Positions 16,509 through 20,120 of a stretch of DNA of 20,120 nt are shown piece after piece; position 1 is the first letter of the stretch; each line of letters begins with the position of its first letter. The notes beneath the pieces were generated by a model. It did not search any database, was not told the DNA's origin, and saw nothing but the letters and a program-made list of their open reading frames with translations. The DNA comes from a virus. Made by a program: the position numbers and the translations under genes. Where the stretch lies: positions 1 through 20,120 of IMG/VR virus record IMGVR_UViG_3300025155_000165; one strand, given 5' to 3'.

Positions 16509-18182
16509 TCAAGCACGTAGGGTTGATCGTATACTTCGCTCCTCTCCAGCCAGGCGTACCATTCGGTCAGCATCTGGATCAAGAAGCTCAAGATCCTGAT
16601 CAGCCTTCTGCGAGCTCTGGTCTTCAGGATCGAAATAAAAGAGTTGCCTCGCTGCGAAAGCAGACATACAGAACATCGAAACGATGTCCTGAGTAAGTTT
16701 AGCTTTTGCAACGCCAGTGTCTTTAGCGGGATCATAATTAGTCAATTGGCTCCTTATTCCTCTAACCATCCTGGGCCAGCTCATCAAGCTTGCCTCCAAG
16801 TATAACCGGCATGCAATCAAGTAAGCGGACTTCTTTCCGGAAGAGAAGTCCATCGGCATGATGTAGAGATTAGTAACCTTGGACACATCGACCCCACCAA
16901 GCCACTCATCTCTGCGGGTGTCCTCGAACCTCTTTCCTTGCAAGAACAGGTTCAGAAGCTCGTTAGTGTTCTTCTGAGGACCGGTAGCATCCACTCCGGT
17001 AAAGGCCGGATCATAGGCGGCCATGAAGGTCAAGAGCTGCCGGATGAAAGGTGTAATCGATTTGTTTCCGGCTCCCCACCAGAAAGCGGCCATAGACATC
17101 TTATTTTTGGGGAAGTCGGTCACGTCCCAAACCCCCAGAACGGGGGCATTGCGATTGGGGGCATTATCGATCCCAGGATCACCTAGCAGGATATAGTTAT
17201 GGCCTTCCCCTCTAGGAATTCTATAATAGACGATCCCCGCCCCTGGGGATTTGGATATCTCGAAGCCTGGATAGCCTTTCTGGACGCCCTCGATGATATG
17301 CCCGTCGAAGTTCTCGTCTTCGCAGGCAGCAACCTTGATCGTTGAAAAGTAAAGTCCCTTGCCTTGCGGCCTGGTGCCCTCGATATGCTGTTCGTGTTCG
17401 TCTTCAGGGATGTCTTTCAGCCACAATTGGAGCTGCTTAGGCGTGACGTTCTTATTGGCCCTGGAAGAGACCGTAATCGAGAGATAGTCTTCAGGATTGT
17501 CTTGAGAGAGATCATAGCGATACCACAGCTCGGGATCATCCCAGGAGTTGGAGGTCATACTCATCCGGGCCAGGCGCTCTCTGCCGTTGATGGTGCCACG
17601 CATACGGGTACCCAGGTTGGTAATCGTGCCGCTCAGGTCATCCAGTTTTCCGGCCTCATCGATATTTACCCAATCGCCTTCCCAGGAAAGGATGTTATTG
17701 CCATTCTTCTCGGCTGACATAAACTCCATGGTGGTGACCATGAGGTAGCTGCCGACGTAGAAGCGGAACTCGATATTTGGATAGGGACTTTTGGGGGCGT
17801 TCCAGATCAGGTCTCCGAGGCGGGTATCCCGGCCCAACTCATCCTTGATGAACTTATACATGATCTCCGACTGCCAGGCAACCGGAGCCGCATTCATGAA
17901 TTTGAAGTCCTTGGTAGTCAGGCAGAAGGGGATCGCACCAGCCCCGACGCCCTTGGTCTTTCCGGAGCCGAAGCCACCAATAACCACGATACGCTGTTGA
18001 GTGGCCTTACAGACCATGACTTGCCACTTCCCCCAATCCTCGAAGTTATCATCCAGGCGAAAACCATGGTCTTGGCCGGGTTTGCGGGTGAAATAGTCGA
18101 GGATGAGATTAGGATCCTCCACCCCCCTCCTCAAGATCTCAATCTCATCCTCGGTGAGCCGAGCGATCGTTTTACGGGGCAT
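16509..18182 (-). CDS. terL: Terminase large subunit, 557 residues
   Basis: This is the packaging motor. The ATPase part has a Walker A GGFGSGKT (residues 69-76), a Walker B ending in D175-E176 (WVNIDEA), and a coupling-type SMTSNSW motif (208-214). The nuclease part, of RNase H fold, shows three likely metal-binding aspartates: D335 (LLGDPG), D398 (TGVDATG) and D499 (LTQDIVSMF). Length is usual for the family, and both parts look intact. The start ATG 18182 directly follows the stop of a 47-residue gene (TAAATG), with only a weak AAGAAG upstream, so translation is probably coupled. No typical small terminase gene was recognised upstream. Confidence 0.93.
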   Translation of the reverse strand: MPRKTIARLTEDEIEILRRGVEDPNLILDYFTRKPGQDHGFRLDDNFEDWGKWQVMVCKATQQRIVVIGGFGSGKTKGVGAGAIPFCLTTKDFKFMNAAPVAWQSEIMYKFIKDELGRDTRLGDLIWNAPKSPYPNIEFRFYVGSYLMVTTMEFMSAEKNGNNILSWEGDWVNIDEAGKLDDLSGTITNLGTRMRGTINGRERLARMSMTSNSWDDPELWYRYDLSQDNPEDYLSITVSSRANKNVTPKQLQLWLKDIPEDEHEQHIEGTRPQGKGLYFSTIKVAACEDENFDGHIIEGVQKGYPGFEISKSPGAGIVYYRIPRGEGHNYILLGDPGIDNAPNRNAPVLGVWDVTDFPKNKMSMAAFWWGAGNKSITPFIRQLLTFMAAYDPAFTGVDATGPQKNTNELLNLFLQGKRFEDTRRDEWLGGVDVSKVTNLYIMPMDFSSGKKSAYLIACRLYLEASLMSWPRMVRGIRSQLTNYDPAKDTGVAKAKLTQDIVSMFCMSAFAARQLFYFDPEDQSSQKADQDLELLDPDADRMVRLAGEERSIRSTLRA

Positions 18183-18326
18183 TTAGGCTTCTTTGACGTT
18201 TATCTTGAGAGCCGCCAAATGAGCGGCAGCTTTCCCGACCGTTGGATGGAGTCTAAAGCGCAACCACTTACCTGCCCTTTTGACTTGGATCTCTTTCTTA
18301 TTGGAGGGGTTTAGACGGTACGGCAT
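18183..18326 (-). CDS. Small basic protein directly before terminase, 47 residues
   Basis: ATG 18326 has AGGA five bases upstream and the frame ends in TAA directly touching the terminase ATG. The start of the frame overlaps the end of the preceding gene by 29 bases. The protein is rich in Lys and Arg (KKEIQVKRAGKWLRFRLH) and ends in an Ala-rich helix (GKAAAHLAALK). I do not recognise a family. Its position suggests a helper of terminase or a DNA-binding peptide, but it is shorter than known small terminase subunits. The good ribosome-binding site and tight packing favour a real gene. Confidence 0.6.
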   Translation of the reverse strand: MPYRLNPSNKKEIQVKRAGKWLRFRLHPTVGKAAAHLAALKINVKEA

Positions 18327-18549
18327 AGGGATCCTCGCTTTCCTGCTCTAAATTATCCTCGACAACCAGCCGGACACGATTTAGAGGGATCGTCAGGCGC
18401 AAATTACCCATCTGATCAGCGACCAGGGTGATAACTTCTACTGCCGAAACAGGCAAGTAGGCCCCGTCTATAGTTACTGCCGTGGGGTGGAGAAAGCCTT
18501 TTTCTTTGCCGTAGTAAACGGCGATATCCTTTACTTTCCTGGTGTCCAC
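18298..18549 (-). CDS. Hypothetical protein, 83 residues
   Basis: The start is GTG 18549, with GGAGG six bases upstream; the frame overlaps the end of the previous gene by 19 bases. The protein looks beta-rich, with VAVYYGKEKG-like and AVEVITLVADQ, LRLTIPLNRVRLVVED segments, and an acidic, Pro-containing tail. No cysteine pairs, membrane segment or catalytic motif are seen. I do not recognise the family. It could be a small DNA- or RNA-binding protein, but that is not shown. It lies in the leftward operon of small genes that leads to terminase. Confidence 0.65.
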   Translation of the reverse strand: MDTRKVKDIAVYYGKEKGFLHPTAVTIDGAYLPVSAVEVITLVADQMGNLRLTIPLNRVRLVVEDNLEQESEDPYAVPSKPLQ

Positions 18550-18725
18550 TCACGGCCTCCGGTGGTCACTCTGCAATGAGGTATCCGGTCTCTGCCGCAT
18601 ATTCGGGACCATCTACCGTTCGAGGCATAGCACCAGCGCCGGTACCACTCTTTCACCGTGGCAATCTCTTTCTCGGTCGGATTGACGATTTCCAATCTCT
18701 TGGGCAAGCACAAAGATTTTATCAT
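18531..18725 (-). CDS. Hypothetical small protein, 64 residues
   Basis: ATG 18725 follows the stop of the DUF5659-like gene after one base, and GAGGGA upstream can serve as ribosome-binding site. The protein is basic and Trp/Arg-rich. It has four Cys (one near the start, three in the middle as WCYASN, RICGRD, PHCRV) and a single His next to the last Cys, which could bind a metal, but the spacing does not match a zinc finger I know. The middle part (KEWYRRWCYASNGRWSR) looks helical and positively charged. Role unknown; nucleic acid binding is only a guess. Confidence 0.6.
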   Translation of the reverse strand: MIKSLCLPKRLEIVNPTEKEIATVKEWYRRWCYASNGRWSRICGRDRIPHCRVTTGGREWTPGK

Positions 18726-18726
18726 T

Positions 18727-19014
18727 TCAGTAGTCCCTCACGGCAGAATGAAAGGAGTCGAGTGCCCTATAGACCTTCCGAACGTCATCGATAGGGATCG
18801 ACTTGTTGAGTTTCCAGGCTTCTCGGATATCGTGGGTCTCACCTGGATCAAAATAGAAAAATGTCTTCCCGGAGCCCCGATGATAGGTGTAATCGCATCC
18901 ATGAGCTATCAGGATTGTTACGAGGGTTTTGTCGGTGAGAGGGATCCTATCACTCTCGTTGATCTCTTTTACTTCCTGGCTATTTGTTTTGTCATCAGAA
19001 GCTGGTGGAGTCAT
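18727..19014 (-). CDS. DUF5659-like small protein, 95 residues
   Basis: ATG 19014 has GGAGA six bases upstream, inside the previous gene's end, which it overlaps by 20 bases. After a polar, disordered N-terminus (about 25 residues), the pattern is a short helix (KTLVTILIAHG), a strand pair around KTFFYFDPGE, a helix and a C-terminal helix (RKVYRALDSFHSAV). The FFYFD strand followed by a helix with a late Leu/Phe/Ala face fits the small DUF5659 proteins common in phages and mobile elements. Their function is unknown. Assignment is by pattern only. Confidence 0.65.
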   Translation of the reverse strand: MTPPASDDKTNSQEVKEINESDRIPLTDKTLVTILIAHGCDYTYHRGSGKTFFYFDPGETHDIREAWKLNKSIPIDDVRKVYRALDSFHSAVRDY

Positions 19015-19201
19015 AGAGGTTCTCCGCAGTGTATCCTACAAAGGCTATGGATCCATCCACTTTTTGAATGACGCTATAGGTTGTCGAACCCAAAAGGACA
19101 TATCCTGGACGCCCCCCTGGTTTTTCCTCTCCAATCCAGATGGCGTGAAGTTTCTCCCACATGGATGGATTGGACTCTTGAGTAATTTCTTCATTCGGCA
19201 T
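18995..19201 (-). CDS. Hypothetical small protein, 68 residues
   Basis: I choose ATG 19201 because AAAGGAGC lies seven bases upstream; the frame is open further back to about 19330, but that part is AT-rich, overlaps the winged helix gene and lacks a good site. The protein has an acidic N-terminus (PNEEITQES), a Trp-containing middle (WEKLHAIWIGEEKPGG) and a beta-rich end (YVLLGSTTYSVIQKVDGSIAFVGY). It looks like a small soluble protein. I do not recognise a family. It is the second gene of the operon begun at 19541. Confidence 0.65.
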   Translation of the reverse strand: MPNEEITQESNPSMWEKLHAIWIGEEKPGGRPGYVLLGSTTYSVIQKVDGSIAFVGYTAENLYDSTSF

Positions 19202-19264
19202 TGACAAAGCTCCTTTCAGCAATCCCAGGCTACGTTCGAGGTAGTATGAAGTTGAAAACAGGGT

Positions 19265-19304
19265 GTTACAAAAGGAAAAACGCAAAAAGAGTGATTTCGT
19301 TACA
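19265..19304. repeat. Two GTTACA direct repeats between the winged helix gene and the next gene
   Basis: GTTACA occurs at 19265-19270 and 19299-19304, 34 bases apart, about three helix turns. The first is part of the small dyad TGTTACA. The stretch is AT-rich and free of genes. The repeats might be half-sites for the adjacent winged helix protein, but no strong promoter is seen here, and six-base repeats are easily chance. Confidence 0.2.
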
Positions 19305-19541
19305 CTAAAAAGACCAGCCTTTTGCTCCAACGACGATGATATTGCGAATACCCTGGAAGCGAATTTTGTCGAAATCCTGTAGCTGGTACAGGTAATAGTT
19401 CACCATACTGGTCGAGGAGATCTGACACTTCCTCATGATCTCCCGAATGGTGGGTGAGTTTCCGTCGTTCTCGCTCTTGTGGAGAACGACATACTCAAAG
19501 ACCACCATCGCTCGCTCCCCAAGCACCTTTTTTCTAGGCAT
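19305..19541 (-). CDS. LexA-type winged helix DNA-binding protein, 78 residues
   Basis: Start ATG 19541 has AGAGGA about eight bases upstream and is the first gene after a strong promoter. The whole protein corresponds to the N-terminal DNA-binding domain of LexA: helix 1 (ERAMVVFEYVVLHK), then NDGNSPTIREIMRKCQISSTSMVNYYLYQL (residues about 26-54), in which SPTIREI leads into helix 2 and SSTSMVNYYL is the recognition helix, then a beta wing (IRFQGIRNIIVVG). The Ser-Lys protease domain for self-cleavage is missing; the length excludes it. It should bind DNA as a regulator, perhaps of its own promoter or of the structural operon. Targets are not known. Regulation by RecA-driven cleavage is not expected. 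Confidence 0.85.
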   Translation of the reverse strand: MPRKKVLGERAMVVFEYVVLHKSENDGNSPTIREIMRKCQISSTSMVNYYLYQLQDFDKIRFQGIRNIIVVGAKGWSF

Positions 19542-19568
19542 TCTTCATTCCTCTCTAGTTGTAAATCT

Positions 19569-19597
19569 ATTATAGAACAGAAATGCTAACTTTTCAA
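19569..19597 (-). promoter_or_regulatory. Sigma70-type promoter of the leftward small-gene and terminase operon
   Basis: On the minus strand TTGAAA (19597-19592) is followed after exactly 17 bases by a perfect TATAAT (19574-19569). The expected start of transcription is near 19562, about 20 bases before the ATG of the winged helix gene, whose ribosome-binding site fits in that space. This is the best promoter in the window and the main evidence for a bacterial host. Confidence 0.8.
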
Positions 19598-19694
19598 CAG
19601 GAAAAGGCATAAAAATCCCATAGAGAGAAAGAGTACGAATATACAAGGGGAAGGATGCCGGAAAAGAGTGAAAATTTTTCTGGGGTGACCTATT

Positions 19695-19748
19695 AGATAT
19701 ATATAGTGGGAGTAGTCGTGAACCTACCCCCTATATAGATCTTTTTTT
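19695..19748 (+). terminator. Terminator-like hairpin reading rightward
   Basis: A long AT-rich stem (AGATATATATAG with CTATATAGATCT, one mismatch) capped by GGG/CCC and GTAG/CTAC pairs with small bulges and an eight-base loop (19716-19723) is followed by seven T (19742-19748). The form is that of a rho-independent terminator for plus-strand transcripts. All recognised genes here are on the minus strand, so what it ends is unclear: perhaps a short unseen transcript or antisense traffic. Confidence 0.6.
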
Positions 19749-19772
19749 CTCAACCGCCGCACACTCTTTGTA

Positions 19773-19838
19773 GGGGTGGTAGGCGGGGTGGGGGGAGGGG
19801 GTGGGGGGGGGAGGGGCCTGGAGAGGGGGCCAGCCCCC
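19773..19838 (+). repeat. G-rich tract with many G runs, ending in a GGGGG/CCCCC hairpin
   Basis: Between 19773 and 19829 nearly every base is G, in more than four runs of three to nine, which meets the usual form of G-quadruplex sequences. At 19825-19838 GGGGG-CCAG-CCCCC can form a hairpin. The stretch is low in complexity and may also be prone to sequencing error. Confidence 0.6.
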
Positions 19839-19890
19839 ATATCCCTACGGTCTAGTACCTCCACTGAGAGAGAAAGACGGGCTTATGTTT

Positions 19891-20044
19891 CTGGCCGTTC
19901 GTGTTCCCGTTGTAAGCACGAACAGTAACTGCAACGAGGCCAGTGAGTTGCAGAGCCGCAAGGCATAGAACGCCCCATGTAGGACCTACGTATGGACGCC
20001 TAGCGAACGTCCTTATAGGTCACGAAAGGCTATGTAATACCTAC
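19891..20044. ncRNA. Possible structured, pseudoknotted noncoding RNA
   Basis: No convincing gene lies here, but inverted repeats are dense. CTGGCC (19891-19896) pairs with GGCCAG (19938-19943); GTTCGTG (19897-19903) with CACGAAC (19917-19923); CTGCAAC (19929-19935) with GTTGCAG (19947-19953), whose loop holds the GGCCAG arm, giving a pseudoknot. A GCC-GCAA-GGC tetraloop hairpin (19955-19964), GGACG/CGTCC (19994-19998 with 20008-20012) and long-range CATAG/CTATG (19964-19968 with 20030-20034) and GTAGG/CCTAC (19979-19983 with 20040-20044) follow. No match to tRNA, tmRNA or RNase P is seen. The transcribed strand is not settled; one G-U pair in an alternative helix slightly favours plus. It may extend past 20044 to the window end. 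Confidence 0.4.
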
Positions 20045-20120
20045 AATTGCCCGTAAAAGCTTCTTGCTATCTGCCCTGAGTTCACAGGTCTACAGTTGGG
20101 CGCACATATTCTTTATTAGC

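Noticed and set aside
16262-16696. Plus-strand frame of 144 codons across the portal-terminase gap
   Set aside because: It covers the promoter region and the ends of two well-supported minus-strand genes, and its translation shows no domain.
19202-19300. Promoter TTGTAA-17-CATACT before the 68-residue gene
   Set aside because: Both boxes match only four of six positions; the upstream promoter at 19597-19569 is sufficient.
18995-19330. 111-residue version of the small gene starting near 19330
   Set aside because: It overlaps the winged helix gene and an AT-rich gap, and the internal ATG 19201 has a much better ribosome-binding site.
19881-19970. Plus-strand frame of 27 codons from ATG 19885, and minus-strand Cys-rich frames in the same stretch
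   Set aside because: They are short, have no ribosome-binding site, and the strong inverted repeats explain the sequence better.
19860-20120. tRNA, tmRNA or RNase P RNA
   Set aside because: No T-arm GTTCRA in a five-pair stem, no CCA end, no tmRNA or RNase P core sequences were found on either strand.
1-20120. CRISPR array, insertion sequence or integrase gene
   Set aside because: No spaced direct repeats of the needed form, no transposase or recombinase motifs, and no paired terminal repeats were seen.

Overview
The window is part of the late (structural) gene cluster of a tailed double-stranded DNA phage or prophage. The genes are packed head to tail on the minus strand and are described here in their direction of transcription, from high to low coordinates. 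The order is the classic siphovirus one: small early-operon genes, large terminase, portal, scaffold, major capsid, head-tail adaptor, neck/tail terminator, tail tube, tail-assembly chaperones with a -1 frameshift, then a giant tape-measure-like protein. The host looks bacterial: there are two good sigma70-type promoters (TTGAAA-17-TATAAT and TTGACA-16-TAAAAT) and many AGGAG-type ribosome-binding sites. The host group cannot be named. GC content is moderate by eye (not counted), and arginine AGG/AGA codons are common.

Region by region. 20120-19542 has no convincing gene. It holds a compact set of inverted repeats that could fold as a pseudoknotted RNA (19891-20044), a very G-rich tract (19773-19838) and a plus-strand terminator-like hairpin with seven T (19695-19748). 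At 19597-19569 a promoter starts a leftward operon of small genes: a LexA-type winged helix protein (19541-19305), four to five small proteins including a DUF5659-like one, a 47-residue basic protein (18326-18183), and the large terminase (18182-16509). A second promoter (16439-16412), with a dyad at the predicted start of transcription and a leader hairpin, drives portal to tail genes (16307-1).

The most striking object is the last one. From an ATG at 9130 one reading frame runs without a stop to the left edge of the window, at least 3,043 codons. It begins directly after the frameshifting tail chaperone pair, where the tape measure gene belongs. Its C-terminal part has hydrophobic segments, Gln/Met/Trp-rich repeats and a coiled coil, as tape measure proteins do. 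In the middle (residues about 1540-1650) it carries a full set of RecB/Cas4-type PD-(D/E)XK nuclease motifs: GTxxH, GxxD, DxKTG and QxxxY. A Pro/Gly linker follows. A nuclease built into a virion tail protein is the main candidate for an undescribed system here: it could enter the cell with the genome during infection.

Together the genes describe head assembly (scaffold, capsid, portal), genome packaging (terminase), head-tail joining (two connector genes), and tail building (tube, chaperones, giant tape measure). No lysis, integrase, replication or tRNA genes were found in the window.
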